This document shows positions 6,136-12,331 of a stretch of DNA of 12,331 bases, piece by piece. The notes below the pieces were generated by a model that searched no databases, was not told the DNA's origin, and saw nothing but the letters and a program-made list of their open reading frames with translations. Origin of the DNA: a bacterium (GTDB lineage: Bacteria > Patescibacteriota > Minisyncoccia > UBA6257 > 02-FULL-45-10c); NCBI GenBank assembly GCA_021799965.1, contig JAJYZL010000009.1, positions 1-12,331 on the forward strand. The letters are read 5' to 3'. Position 1 is the stretch's first letter; each line of letters starts with the position of its first letter. The translations under genes and the position numbers were made by a program.

Positions 6136-7407
6136 ATGAATACGAAAAAATTTGACCCATACGAATTTTCTAAAAAGGAAATAGACGGCGTGCAAGTTTA
6201 TTATAAAAATTTGCCATGGGCGCCATGTATCCACGTCCGCGTGGTATTTGAAACCGGAGCTTTTGATGATCCGGTCGGAAAAGAAGGCTTGTCTCACTTT
6301 TTGGAACATATGATTTTTGACGGCTCTCCGACTTTGCCGGATAAAAAGGCAATCAGGGAGTGGGGAAAACTTCACACATTAAAAACCTGGAACGCCTGGA
6401 CAAGTTTTGACGCCACGTGCTTTTGGTTAAAATGCCTGCCCGAAGAATACGGCGCTTCCCTATCGGGCATGAAAGATATGATTTTCAGGCCATATTTGCG
6501 ACCGGAAGACGTTGAACACGAAAGAAAAGTTATCACTCAGGAAGCGTGGGGCAGATTTGTTAATGAAAAATATTTAGCGTATGAAAAAAATGCCATGGAT
6601 AATTTATATCACGGCCACGATCATGCAAGATTCGGCAGTGCGCTTGGCTGTCCGGAAACAATATCAAAAATATCCGCAGAAGATATAAAGTTGTGGCATA
6701 CAAATAATTACGGCAAAGGCAATTTTTATATAGTTCTCGTCGGCGCAGTAGAAGAGAAACATCTTGATGGTCTAAAATATTTTTTGAAAGATCTGCCCAA
6801 AGTTACGAAGTCAAAGAAAAAAGAACAATTCATCGGCAAGCCCAAACAAAATCGACTTGTTAAAACCGCCGACGAAATCGGCGAAGTAAAAGAACAGGTT
6901 GAGGTCTCGCTGGTCAAAGTATCTGAAAAAATACCATATTCGGAAAATGAAACCGGAAGTTTATTTGGGACACTGCTTAACGATATTTTAAATGAACGAT
7001 TAAGAATGGAAATGGGGATTTGCTATGGAGTTAGCACCAATATAGCTAAGGGAAAAAACTTCTCGCAAATATCAATGAATGTAAGAACTGATGAAAAAAA
7101 TATAGAAATAGTAGAAAAAGAATCCGCAAATATCATAAACGAAATAATCGGCAAAAAGCACGTAGAACGATTTAACATTATCAAAAAATTATATACAGAT
7201 CGGATAAAATCAAACGAGCTGGTTTCAGGTGGCATTGCTGACGTTGCGGTAAAAGAAATCTTAAATTTCGACGGACGCGCAATTACATTGGAAGAAACAC
7301 TCGCAGAAATAGCCAAAGTAAGCTACGACGACGTGGCAAATTTCGCCAAATGGGCTTTTGACCCCGACTATGTTTACACGGAAATAATTCTTCCGTCAAA
7401 AAAATAA
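6136..7407 (+). CDS. M16-family zinc metallopeptidase (insulinase/processing-peptidase type)
   Basis: A 423-residue single-chain M16 peptidase. The N-terminal domain has the inverted zinc motif H54FLEH58 within 'GLSHFLEHMIFDGS', and a downstream acidic segment 'VEHERKVITQE', where E136 lies at the spacing of the third zinc ligand. The C-terminal domain has 'LNERLRMEMGICYGVS' (about 290-305), the conserved region that shapes the substrate chamber in M16 proteins. There is no signal peptide, so it is probably cytoplasmic and degrades small unfolded peptides. The size suits the short bacterial processing-peptidase-like members that work as dimers. It is transcribed alone, divergent from the DpnI-like gene and convergent with the gene at 7452. 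Catalytic residues appear intact. Its physiological substrate cannot be told from sequence. Confidence 0.92.
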   Translation: MNTKKFDPYEFSKKEIDGVQVYYKNLPWAPCIHVRVVFETGAFDDPVGKEGLSHFLEHMIFDGSPTLPDKKAIREWGKLHTLKTWNAWTSFDATCFWLKCLPEEYGASLSGMKDMIFRPYLRPEDVEHERKVITQEAWGRFVNEKYLAYEKNAMDNLYHGHDHARFGSALGCPETISKISAEDIKLWHTNNYGKGNFYIVLVGAVEEKHLDGLKYFLKDLPKVTKSKKKEQFIGKPKQNRLVKTADEIGEVKEQVEVSLVKVSEKIPYSENETGSLFGTLLNDILNERLRMEMGICYGVSTNIAKGKNFSQISMNVRTDEKNIEIVEKESANIINEIIGKKHVERFNIIKKLYTDRIKSNELVSGGIADVAVKEILNFDGRAITLEETLAEIAKVSYDDVANFAKWAFDPDYVYTEIILPSKK

Positions 7408-7451
7408 AACCGCCGCACATTTTCTGACCTTTCGTTATAAATAGTTGGTAC

Positions 7452-8693
7452 TTATCTAGTAATCTCAACTAAATTTCCGTTATCAATTTTCAGATATTTT
7501 GAAACTCCAACCGACGGGCGGGCCGTCATAGGATCGGTGGGTTTGCGGTCGGCATAATTTACTATGATATTCCCATCGCGAAATTCTGTTGCCTGCGGGG
7601 CAATGCGATCGCCCAAGAAAATTGCATTTGTCCCGATGTAGCCATCTTTAGAACCAAGCGCGGCCACGACATAATAAAAAGTGCCGCTGCCTCCGCCGTC
7701 ATATGTAAAAAGAAAAGCTATGTCCCCGATTCCGTCATTGTTAAGATCTCCGCGCACTTCATTACCAAAATATTTCATTCCCTGGCTAGCCGGAGTTATC
7801 TGCCGGCCATCCATAAAATAAACAGCATTTTTGTAATCAGCGCTTGCGGTTTCCGGAGTGAATTTAAAAGTCTTTATGATATCCGGAATTTGGTTGTAAT
7901 ACGAATTCAAAACCGAATCGGGAATATCTTTTGCATTCGGAACGTCTCTGTAACTGCTGCCAGTTTTTAACTGCTCAACCGCATAGCAAATGCCGTTGTG
8001 AATGGTTCTGTAGCTCACGCCCTCCAAATATTGCATCATCCCCGCGTTTTCAATTATAAATTTTGAAAAATTAATTCCGTTTATAATTTCCGGCTGGCTA
8101 AGAGTTTCATTTGTCGGAAGCAGGCAGGCTTTCACATCATTTGGGTCAGAGCTGACCCCGATCCTTAATTCCGCGGCATAATACAGCGGATAGCTCACAT
8201 ATGCTCCGCTATTATTGTCTATTCTATATACGGGAATGCTGACTATGGGCTGGCCCGCTGCCTGACCGTCGCTGTTTAAAGCCGCATCGGATCTCCAGTT
8301 TGAACCCAAATGATAATAATTTTTAAAAGTTGTCGTAGCCGTTAAATTGCTCGGATAAGTTATTTCAAAACCATATTCGGAATTTTTATAAACTGATAGC
8401 TGCGGCGCTCCGGCATTGTTTCCGGTTTTAGTTATTTTTATAAAATAAAGCGCACCGATCAAAGTTATTAATAATCCAAAAACCGCAAATCCCAGCGCAT
8501 ACACCCTGGGCATCTTTTTCAATTTATCCTGGACCAGCAATCGGATTCCGAGAATCTCCAGTCCAATGGCAATAGCCCAAGATCCCGGCACAAAAGGAAT
8601 CATGTGTATTGAAAAGCCAAAAACTACAAAAAACATTCCAATCAATATCCTGAGCCTGCTTTGGCTTTTTATTTTTTGAAAAATTTCATCCAT
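7452..8693 (-). CDS. membrane-anchored surface protein with PGPGW-like N-terminus and Ca-loop
   Basis: A 413-residue protein of unknown function. Residues about 14-53 form a pair of hydrophobic helices around 'FVPGSWAIAIGLEILG', resembling the PGPGW family of small membrane proteins. A third helix spans about 65-86. The remainder is probably extracytoplasmic: it begins 'YKNSEYGFEITYPSNL', a start common in anchored proteins of Patescibacteria. Near the C-terminus is 'GDLNNDGIGD' (316-325), a dockerin/EF-hand-like calcium loop of the sort found in FG-GAP-type repeats. Two cysteines, C191 and C237, could pair. The frame extends to a TTG at 8705, but the ATG at 8693 is the better start. It lies 35 bp after the Fic-like gene on the same strand and may be co-transcribed with it. 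The stop is TAG. Confidence 0.75.
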   Translation of the reverse strand: MDEIFQKIKSQSRLRILIGMFFVVFGFSIHMIPFVPGSWAIAIGLEILGIRLLVQDKLKKMPRVYALGFAVFGLLITLIGALYFIKITKTGNNAGAPQLSVYKNSEYGFEITYPSNLTATTTFKNYYHLGSNWRSDAALNSDGQAAGQPIVSIPVYRIDNNSGAYVSYPLYYAAELRIGVSSDPNDVKACLLPTNETLSQPEIINGINFSKFIIENAGMMQYLEGVSYRTIHNGICYAVEQLKTGSSYRDVPNAKDIPDSVLNSYYNQIPDIIKTFKFTPETASADYKNAVYFMDGRQITPASQGMKYFGNEVRGDLNNDGIGDIAFLFTYDGGGSGTFYYVVAALGSKDGYIGTNAIFLGDRIAPQATEFRDGNIIVNYADRKPTDPMTARPSVGVSKYLKIDNGNLVEITR

Positions 8694-8728
8694 AGTAGTC
8701 GCCAAACACGCCTACATTTTTATTTATT

Positions 8729-9268
8729 TTAATTTTTGGAAAGCAAAGTAAGTATCACCTGAATTATTTTGTCTTTTTCTTTTGAGCTGCTTTCGGCAAC
8801 AAGAAGTGTTAATGTGGTAAGAGTTGACGGAGGGATGCGCTTGATGTCCAAAATGCCCGCTTTATCCAAGAACCAGACGAAAGCAAAAGCACCGCTCCGT
8901 TTATTGCCGTCAACGAACGGGTGGTCTTTTACCAAAAAATAAAAAAGATTTGCGGCCTTCTCCTCCACGGTCGGATAAACTTCCTTGCTCTCAAAAGACT
9001 GCATCACATCGCCCACGATCCCTTCAAAAATTTCCCCGCCTCTTTCAACGCCGAACATTCCGCCCTTCTCGTCTTTTTTCGCCAGGTATTTTGCAAATTT
9101 CTCAACCGAATCAGCCAGATCATCAGCGGTCAGCTTTATTTTCTTTTTTGTGGACCCCTTCGTTGCAAGGGTTTCTTTGTCATACGCATCCAAAACACGC
9201 CAGGCATCGGCATATTGCTTGATAAATTTCGGGATCTGCTTGATCGCGGTTTTGTGGCTTTTTTTCAT
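8729..9268 (-). CDS. Doc/Fic-family protein (RhuM C-terminal-like)
   Basis: A 179-residue Fic-fold protein. The active-site loop is H116PFVDGNKR124, the Doc-type form with Lys where AMP-transferring Fic enzymes have Gly (HxFx(D/E)GNGR). Doc proteins use this loop to phosphorylate EF-Tu and stop translation. The preceding 'YPTVEEKAANLFYFLVKD' and the following 'SGAFAFVWFLDKAGIL' match the Fic-like C-terminal portion of RhuM-type virulence proteins, but the usual N-terminal RhuM domain is absent. No Phd-like antitoxin is visible on either side, and I see no clear inhibitory (S/T)xxxE(G/N) helix. The ATG lies 6 bp downstream of a TATAAT box. Activity as toxin, kinase or housekeeping modifier is open; the fold assignment is firm. 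Confidence 0.88.
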   Translation of the reverse strand: MKKSHKTAIKQIPKFIKQYADAWRVLDAYDKETLATKGSTKKKIKLTADDLADSVEKFAKYLAKKDEKGGMFGVERGGEIFEGIVGDVMQSFESKEVYPTVEEKAANLFYFLVKDHPFVDGNKRSGAFAFVWFLDKAGILDIKRIPPSTLTTLTLLVAESSSKEKDKIIQVILTLLSKN

Positions 9269-9274
9269 ATTTAA

Positions 9275-9280
9275 ATTATA
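9275..9280 (-). promoter_or_regulatory. -10 box of the Fic-like gene
   Basis: A perfect TATAAT on the minus strand, followed by six bases (TTAAAT) and then the ATG at 9268. Initiation would fall at or next to the start codon, so the transcript should be leaderless. It lies back to back with the tRNA promoter, whose -35 element begins 7 bp away. Confidence 0.6.
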
Positions 9281-9286
9281 TCAAAA

Positions 9287-9315
9287 TTGAAATAAACTTA
9301 ATTTTGTTCTAGAAT
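9287..9315 (+). promoter_or_regulatory. sigma70-type promoter of tRNA-Ser
   Basis: TTGAAA (9287-9292), a 17-bp spacer, and TAGAAT (9310-9315) form a near-consensus promoter. Transcription would start around 9322, about 15 bases before the mature tRNA. Confidence 0.65.
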
Positions 9316-9336
9316 ATTTACACATATAAGATATAT

Positions 9337-9426
9337 GGAGGGGTCGCATAGCGGTCTAGTGCACCACCTTGGAAAGGTGGCATACCTTAACGGGTATCGA
9401 GAGTTCGAATCTCTCCCCCTCCGCCA
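9337..9426 (+). tRNA. tRNA-Ser (anticodon GGA), CCA encoded
   Basis: The acceptor stem GGAGGGG (9337-9343) pairs perfectly with CCCCTCC (9416-9422), followed by discriminator G and an encoded CCA (9424-9426). The anticodon stem CCACC/GGTGG encloses the loop TTGGAAA with anticodon GGA at 9371-9373, which reads UCC and UCU serine codons. A long variable arm (TACC...GGTA) and a T-arm GAGAG-TTCGAAT-CTCTC complete a class II tRNA. No terminator follows, so transcription may continue into the membrane-protein fragment behind it. Confidence 0.97.
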
Positions 9427-9443
9427 TAAATCGAAATCGCATT

Positions 9444-9821
9444 TTGAAGCCGATCTATCAGAAGACTTGCGGTTTCTTCGGTCCTATCGTAAGTGGCTTT
9501 TTCACCGGATTTGTGGGCACGACGTTGAAGCCGCTCAAAATTCCCTTCGCCGTAAAATTGGGCAAGATGAATTTAGAGCAGGTATATCTGGGCAATACCA
9601 TAACTGCTTTCTACGCCTCGCTTTTCGCCATCATCTTGCATAGTTTTTATTCGGCGAAAGCTCTTATGACTGTAAACGACATTTTGCTTGGCGCGGGTCT
9701 GTGGCTTTCCATCCATATCATCTATGTGCTGACAGACTCAATTTTCCCGAACCGCTTCCGAAAAATATTCCAGATCGTAATCGGGATTATTTTAGTCGCA
9801 GTCGCATTTAAGTTTCTATAG
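9444..9821 (+). CDS. half-length TauE/SafE (TSUP)-like membrane protein, probably N-terminally truncated
   Basis: A hydrophobic protein of about 126 residues with three or four membrane segments, the last two covering 'DILLGAGLWLSIHIIYVLTD' and 'IFQIVIGIILVAVAF'. The layout resembles the second half of a TSUP-family anion exporter: a Gly-rich 'GFFTGFVGTTLKPLKIP', then 'LEQVYLGNTITA', and an ending 'RFRKIFQIVIGIILV'. Complete TSUP proteins are about twice this length. The frame stays open upstream into the tRNA, where the translation is an artefact. Starts considered are TTG 9444 (chosen because family-like sequence begins just after it) and ATG 9567. No Shine-Dalgarno site is seen. It begins only 18 bp after the tRNA, so this may be a gene cut at the tRNA 3' end or a genuine half-size transporter. 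The family call is tentative. Confidence 0.5.
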   Translation: MKPIYQKTCGFFGPIVSGFFTGFVGTTLKPLKIPFAVKLGKMNLEQVYLGNTITAFYASLFAIILHSFYSAKALMTVNDILLGAGLWLSIHIIYVLTDSIFPNRFRKIFQIVIGIILVAVAFKFL

Positions 9822-10168
9822 ATCATGAAAACAACCAATTCTTACGGAGCTTATTAAAACCACGCTTTACATCGGCACGATCGGTTACGGCAGTACGGTT
9901 ATTTTAGCTTATTCCCGCAACTCAAACATTTGCGCTTCAATGCTCAGAACCTGCCTCTCTGGCTCATCCATGGATTTACGAGCATAGAGAAAAAACTTTT
10001 TGGTTTGCAAAATTTTGGTTTGTTTTGAGCTTAGCCCAAACAAACCTCCGCTTGTTTGAGCAGGCTTTGAATTTTGATTTCAAAAAAGTTTGGAAAATTA
10101 CAACTGAAACTAAGTCCCGCCCTTGGTATAGCGAGGCAACAATCGCACCGAATCCTAATTTGAAATCA
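9822..10168 (+). pseudogene. eroded stretch with a broken reading frame and inverted repeats
   Basis: No intact gene is visible. From an ATG at 9825 one frame reads MKTTNSYGAY, meets TAA at 9855-9857, and then continues open with protein-like sequence including 'SLFPQLKHLRFNAQNLPLWL' and 'HGFTSIEKKLFG' before a TGA near 10027. A neighbouring frame reads 'KTTLYIGTIGYGSTVI' over the middle part. This looks like a decayed small gene of unrecognised family. The second half (about 10030-10150) carries an inverted repeat CAAACAA...TTGTTTG near 10039-10060 and A/T-rich direct repetition. Minus and plus frames here are open but look like chance or repeat-derived translation. A structured RNA cannot be excluded. 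Confidence 0.35.
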
Positions 10169-10180
10169 TTAGGATTTTTT
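10151..10180 (+). terminator. rho-independent terminator
   Basis: AATCCTAAT (10151-10159) and ATTAGGATT (10168-10176) form a perfect 9-bp stem around an 8-base loop, running directly into a T-run. It should end rightward transcription coming from the tRNA / membrane-fragment region. Its right arm contains the last bases and stop codon of the convergent DUF134 gene. Confidence 0.75.
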
Positions 10181-10450
10181 AATAATTTTAATCGCCTTGC
10201 CATTGATTAAGGCATCGGCGATTTTTTTGTAAGCAGAATATAAAATTCTTTGATAAGTGCTTTGCGAAGTATGCATTTTATCCGCCGCTTGTTTTTGCTC
10301 CAAATCGTTGATGTGGCGCAAACGATACGCCTCTATTTCTTCGGCAGTAAGTTCTATAGCTTCAAGTTCCCTCATTGGCACGCCCTGAGGCTTAAAATAT
10401 GTTATATTCGGATCAAATTCTATTTTCCTGCAAAGTCTAGGTCTTGGCAT
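10169..10450 (-). CDS. DUF134-family helix-turn-helix protein
   Basis: A 93-residue DNA-binding-type protein. It begins MPRPRLCRKI, contains 'YFKPQGVPMRELEAIELTAE', and continues through 'EIEAYRLRHINDLEQKQAADKM' and 'TSQSTYQRILYSAYKKIADALINGKAI'. This is the full pattern of the DUF134 family, with a sigma70-region-4-like helix-turn-helix at about residues 35-80. Family genes are often near DUF5320 proteins and iron-molybdenum-cofactor-type (NifX/NifB-like) proteins in anaerobes. Here only a DUF5320 gene is present, just upstream on the same strand. Length is normal and the N-terminal arm is intact. A regulatory role is likely, but the target is unknown. AGGAA lies about a dozen bases before the ATG. 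Confidence 0.9.
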   Translation of the reverse strand: MPRPRLCRKIEFDPNITYFKPQGVPMRELEAIELTAEEIEAYRLRHINDLEQKQAADKMHTSQSTYQRILYSAYKKIADALINGKAIKIIKKS

Positions 10451-10490
10451 AAGATTGATTGTTCCTATATTTTATGATAAATTATTTTTG

Positions 10491-10546
10491 AAAGAAGGCC
10501 ACTCCAGCTCCTTTGTAAAAAGGAGCTGGTTCCCTGTGCCTTCTTT
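10491..10546 (-). terminator. compound hairpin between DUF5320 and DUF134 genes
   Basis: The outer arms AAAGAAGGC (10491-10499) and GCCTTCTTT (10538-10546) pair perfectly and enclose a strong inner hairpin, CCAGCTCCTTT...AAAGGAGCTGG (10504-10529). On the minus strand the structure begins at the DUF5320 stop and ends in TTCTTT, so it could terminate or attenuate transcription before DUF134. The tract is not a pure T-run, so partial read-through is plausible. Confidence 0.6.
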
Positions 10547-10788
10547 TATTTTTGCTGGTCTTTTAGAGCTGCTTTTTCTTTCTTGATTGCCGCTAATTCT
10601 TCCTCAAGCATTTTTTCTTCATCTTCCAAAACGGCTAATTCGTTTTTGGGAGAAATAAATCTCCTGAAACCATAACCATAGCCGCCGCGGCGCCCCAAAC
10701 CCAGTCTCATACCGCCCCCGCAAGGGCCGAGACCGCGGCCAGTTCCAGCGCCTTGTCCCATTGGACCAGTTCCATCAAATCTTGGCAT
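10546..10788 (-). CDS. DUF5320-like small Gly-rich protein with C-terminal coiled coil
   Basis: An 80-residue protein that starts MPRFDGTGPMGQGAGTGRG, the signature opening of DUF5320-type proteins. The first 45 residues are rich in Gly and Arg and include one Cys in 'GPCGGGMRLG'. Residues about 48-78 form a charged helix of Leu, Glu and Lys that should be a coiled coil. Family members sit near DUF134 regulators and NifX-like iron-sulfur or molybdenum-cofactor proteins in anaerobic bacteria and archaea, but no enzyme of that kind is next to it here. The biochemical role is not established. AAGGA lies about 15-20 bases upstream of the ATG, further than usual, and TATAGT or CATAAT further upstream may be the -10. 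Confidence 0.82.
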   Translation of the reverse strand: MPRFDGTGPMGQGAGTGRGLGPCGGGMRLGLGRRGGYGYGFRRFISPKNELAVLEDEEKMLEEELAAIKKEKAALKDQQK

Positions 10789-10926
10789 ATTTTTTATTTA
10801 TTTCCTTAATTTTTTACCGATATCCTCGACCTTTACCTACTATATTATGAATATACACCCATAACATCTTATTGTCAATAACCTGAAAATCTGACGAGAT
10901 AAAAACAATAAAATTTAAATTTAAGC

Positions 10927-10932
10927 TATAAT
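10927..10932 (+). promoter_or_regulatory. -10 box placing the start site at the ATG of the next gene
   Basis: A perfect TATAAT ends six bases before the ATG at 10939, so initiation should fall on or beside the start codon. No -35 consensus is clear at 16-18 bp. No Shine-Dalgarno site precedes the ATG, which fits a leaderless transcript. Confidence 0.6.
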
Positions 10933-10938
10933 AATAGT

Positions 10939-11361
10939 ATGAAAAAATTTATTTTAGGCTTTATTTCTGCGCTCGTCCTGGTCGGTTTAATATATTTTGC
11001 CTACCCTTTTATTCGCAGTTTTTTCAGCGGTGCAAGTCCAGTATCTCCGGAAAGTCTCAATCCTAGTGTTAAAGATTATGGTTCTCTGCGGGTAGAAATT
11101 TTTGGTAAAGGCAATCCCCTTGCCGACGTTGAAGTTGATTTGGGGAAAATTGGCTCTAGTGGCCCAACCGGTCCGATGAGTTTCCTCATTACCGACTCTT
11201 CTGGTCTGGTAGTTTTTAAAAATGTTCCGGTAGGAAGTTATAATATATTCTTCAATGATTACCATTTCCCAAACGGCTATGTTATGCCACGATATTTTCT
11301 TGTAAATATTACTAAAGATCAAAACACGCAAGAGCGAATCGATCTTGCGCCCAAACAATAA
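10939..11361 (+). CDS. single-TM anchored protein with Ig-like (carboxypeptidase regulatory-like) domain
   Basis: A 140-residue envelope protein. A Lys-Lys start and hydrophobic helix (about 4-24) form an uncleaved signal anchor, then a Ser/Pro-rich linker (about 30-45). The remaining beta-rich domain includes 'SLRVEIFGKGNPLADVEVDL', 'LITDSSGLVVFKNVPVGSYNI' and a final 'RIDLAPKQ'. The pattern 'T..G...F..VP.G.Y.i' is typical of CarboxypepD_reg/SpaA-like beta-sandwich domains, which act as stalks or spacers on the cell surface. It is the first of three rightward envelope genes, 18 bp ahead of the next. No catalytic residues are recognised. Specific function is unknown. Confidence 0.75.
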   Translation: MKKFILGFISALVLVGLIYFAYPFIRSFFSGASPVSPESLNPSVKDYGSLRVEIFGKGNPLADVEVDLGKIGSSGPTGPMSFLITDSSGLVVFKNVPVGSYNIFFNDYHFPNGYVMPRYFLVNITKDQNTQERIDLAPKQ

Positions 11362-11379
11362 CTTAAATTAATCGAAAAT

Positions 11380-11535
11380 ATGATAAAAGGAAATTTTCTC
11401 GGCGCGGCTATCGTGGCAATAATGTATACGATATACATTTTAATAAATCCGTTGCCGACAAAACCTCAAACGGCGATGGCATTGGTAATTCTTAATGCCC
11501 TCACTATTATATTGATGTCTTTCGCGTTTAAGTAA
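11380..11535 (+). CDS. 51-aa two-helix membrane protein
   Basis: A short gene reading MIKGNFLGAAIVAIMYTIYIL, a Pro/Thr turn (NPLPTKPQ), then a second hydrophobic helix ending MSFAFK with TAA at 11533-11535. This gives two membrane segments at about 6-22 and 32-49 with a short hairpin loop. It lies 18 bp after the preceding anchored protein and 14 bp before the next gene on the same strand. The composition and context support a real small membrane protein. I do not recognise a family, and function is unknown. Confidence 0.6.
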   Translation: MIKGNFLGAAIVAIMYTIYILINPLPTKPQTAMALVILNALTIILMSFAFK

Positions 11536-11549
11536 ACACTGGATAAGTT

Positions 11550-12331
11550 ATGCTCACCAAGCTAAACACAAAAAAGGTATTGCTGATCGCAATTTTTATC
11601 GGCGCACTCATTATAATTGCCGGGGTAATGCTTCCGGTTTTTGAAAAACATCAGCAGCCAGCGCCGTCCATTTCCGCAATAACCGTCGCCTCGCCAACCG
11701 CCGCCGACGTTTGGACCACCGATTCAACTCACGCCATTACCTGGACCGCGCAAAATATTCCGCCGGAAAATAAAATTTCAATTACTTTGCGGAGGATTCC
11801 CCCGCCGCCGCTTCAAGCCGAGGGCCAGGAATTTGACCCGATCCTTTTCATAAATTTGGAAAATACCGGGAGCATGAATTGGAACATCGGCGACAATTAT
11901 CCCGAAGGTACATATGCCATAGGAATAAGCAGTTATGCATCCATTCCGGTCACGAATCCAATATCAGCAGAAAGCGCTACTTTCAAACTAACACGCGTTC
12001 ATCATTTAAATTCCGATCTCTATCCGCTTTATTCAGGCATTTCCTGGAGCAACGAAGAACCGGCAACAACCACTCTCAGATTAAAAACAACTCAATTCAC
12101 CATAAACGGATACAAGGTAACGTCTGCCACCGTTAACAATATTACTAATATCGCAGCAATTACCACGCCCTTTGATACTTATTACCGACAAAAGCTCTTA
12201 GCCGCAGGATGGAGACAAAATATTTACATGGAAGCTGGCGGACCCGGAAGCTCTATTGAAGGTTACAGCAAAGGAAACAATCTGATCACCATAGAATTTG
12301 ATTCTGTTTTTACCATAAAAAATCCTGATGA
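11550..12331 (+). CDS. anchored surface protein with Ig-like N-terminal domain, cut by window edge
   Basis: At least 260 residues, open at the right edge. A short cytoplasmic start (MLTKLNTKK) precedes one hydrophobic anchor (about 10-28), followed by a Pro/Ser linker. The segment from about 43 on, 'ITVASPTAADVWTTDSTHAITWTAQNIPPE', resembles the Ser/Thr-rich Kre9/KNH-like beta domain repeatedly found in Patescibacteria surface proteins (pattern 'I.v.sP..g..w..g....ItW.'). From about 150 the sequence changes to a second, alpha/beta-looking domain of unknown type. The start is the ATG at 11550, with a weak GGATAA upstream. It is downstream of the two other envelope genes in the same direction and probably in one transcript. 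Function is unknown, perhaps cell-surface attachment. Confidence 0.7.
   Translation, partial: MLTKLNTKKVLLIAIFIGALIIIAGVMLPVFEKHQQPAPSISAITVASPTAADVWTTDSTHAITWTAQNIPPENKISITLRRIPPPPLQAEGQEFDPILFINLENTGSMNWNIGDNYPEGTYAIGISSYASIPVTNPISAESATFKLTRVHHLNSDLYPLYSGISWSNEEPATTTLRLKTTQFTINGYKVTSATVNNITNIAAITTPFDTYYRQKLLAAGWRQNIYMEAGGPGSSIEGYSKGNNLITIEFDSVFTIKNPD

Noticed and set aside
9369..9443. N-terminal extension of the membrane-protein frame into the tRNA
   Set aside because: The translation is of the tRNA-Ser anticodon, variable and T arms, a common artefact, so it is not a real protein start.
9976..10203. A 75-codon minus-strand frame over the repeat-like stretch
   Set aside because: It has no recognisable fold, overlaps the DUF134 3' end and a terminator stem, and is composed of repeat-derived sequence.
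10491..10546. Possible riboswitch upstream of DUF134
   Set aside because: The two-part hairpin is simple and symmetrical, with no conserved aptamer-like core, and a terminator or attenuator explains it better.
1..12331. Alternative genetic code (UGA recoded)
   Set aside because: Genes right of the junction end in TAA or TAG, but none contains an in-frame TGA, so rare TGA use explains the pattern without recoding.
1..12331. CRISPR array or insertion sequence
   Set aside because: No regularly spaced direct repeats, no transposase-like frame and no terminal inverted repeats bounding a mobile unit were seen. The Cas4-like domain belongs to a DUF2779 protein.

Overview
The window appears to join two unlike pieces of DNA. 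Positions 1 to about 1530 are visibly G+C-rich. They carry part of a contractile-tail (Mu-like) phage baseplate module on the + strand: a gp25/GpW-like wedge protein, a small overlapping zinc-ribbon protein, and a baseplate J/gp47-like protein that loses its C-terminus. From about 1521-1541 onward the DNA is A+T-richer, with short intergenic gaps, TAA/TAG stops, weak or absent Shine-Dalgarno sites and many small membrane-anchored proteins. Together with the DUF2779 protein, the DUF134/DUF5320 pair and an in-frame palindromic insert, this points to a Patescibacteria (CPR, Parcubacteria-like) genome. That placement is inference. Two convergent, unrelated genes are both cut at the same 20-bp stretch, so position ~1530 is either a chimeric assembly join or an illegitimate recombination junction.

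Region 1398-6058 is a leftward gene string. In transcription order it holds a DpnI-like methyl-directed restriction endonuclease (start 6028), a 52-aa unknown protein, a DUF2779 protein (Cas4/RecB-like nuclease plus DEDD exonuclease), a 179-bp gap with a large imperfect palindrome, a DnaQ/ExoX-like exonuclease, and a truncated ferric-reductase-like flavocytochrome. The first three genes are virtually contiguous, separated by 1 and 0 bp. This DpnI / small protein / nuclease-exonuclease set is the best candidate here for an undescribed DNA-processing or defence unit. The DUF2779 gene also contains a cloverleaf-shaped palindromic element of about 75 bp, translated in frame.

Region 6117-9426 holds an M16 zinc peptidase gene (+), then leftward a membrane-anchored surface protein and a solitary Doc/Fic-type protein, then a tRNA-Ser(GGA) with a clear sigma70-type promoter that lies divergent to the Fic gene.

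Region 9427-10180 looks eroded. It has a half-length TauE/SafE-like membrane protein directly behind the tRNA, then about 350 bp with a broken reading frame and inverted repeats, ending in a strong + strand terminator.

Region 10169-12331 has a leftward DUF5320 / DUF134 pair separated by a hairpin terminator, then a rightward run of three envelope proteins: a single-TM Ig-like protein, a 51-aa two-TM protein, and an anchored beta-domain protein that runs off the right edge. Several genes have a -10 box only 6-14 nt before the start codon, suggesting leaderless or nearly leaderless transcripts.
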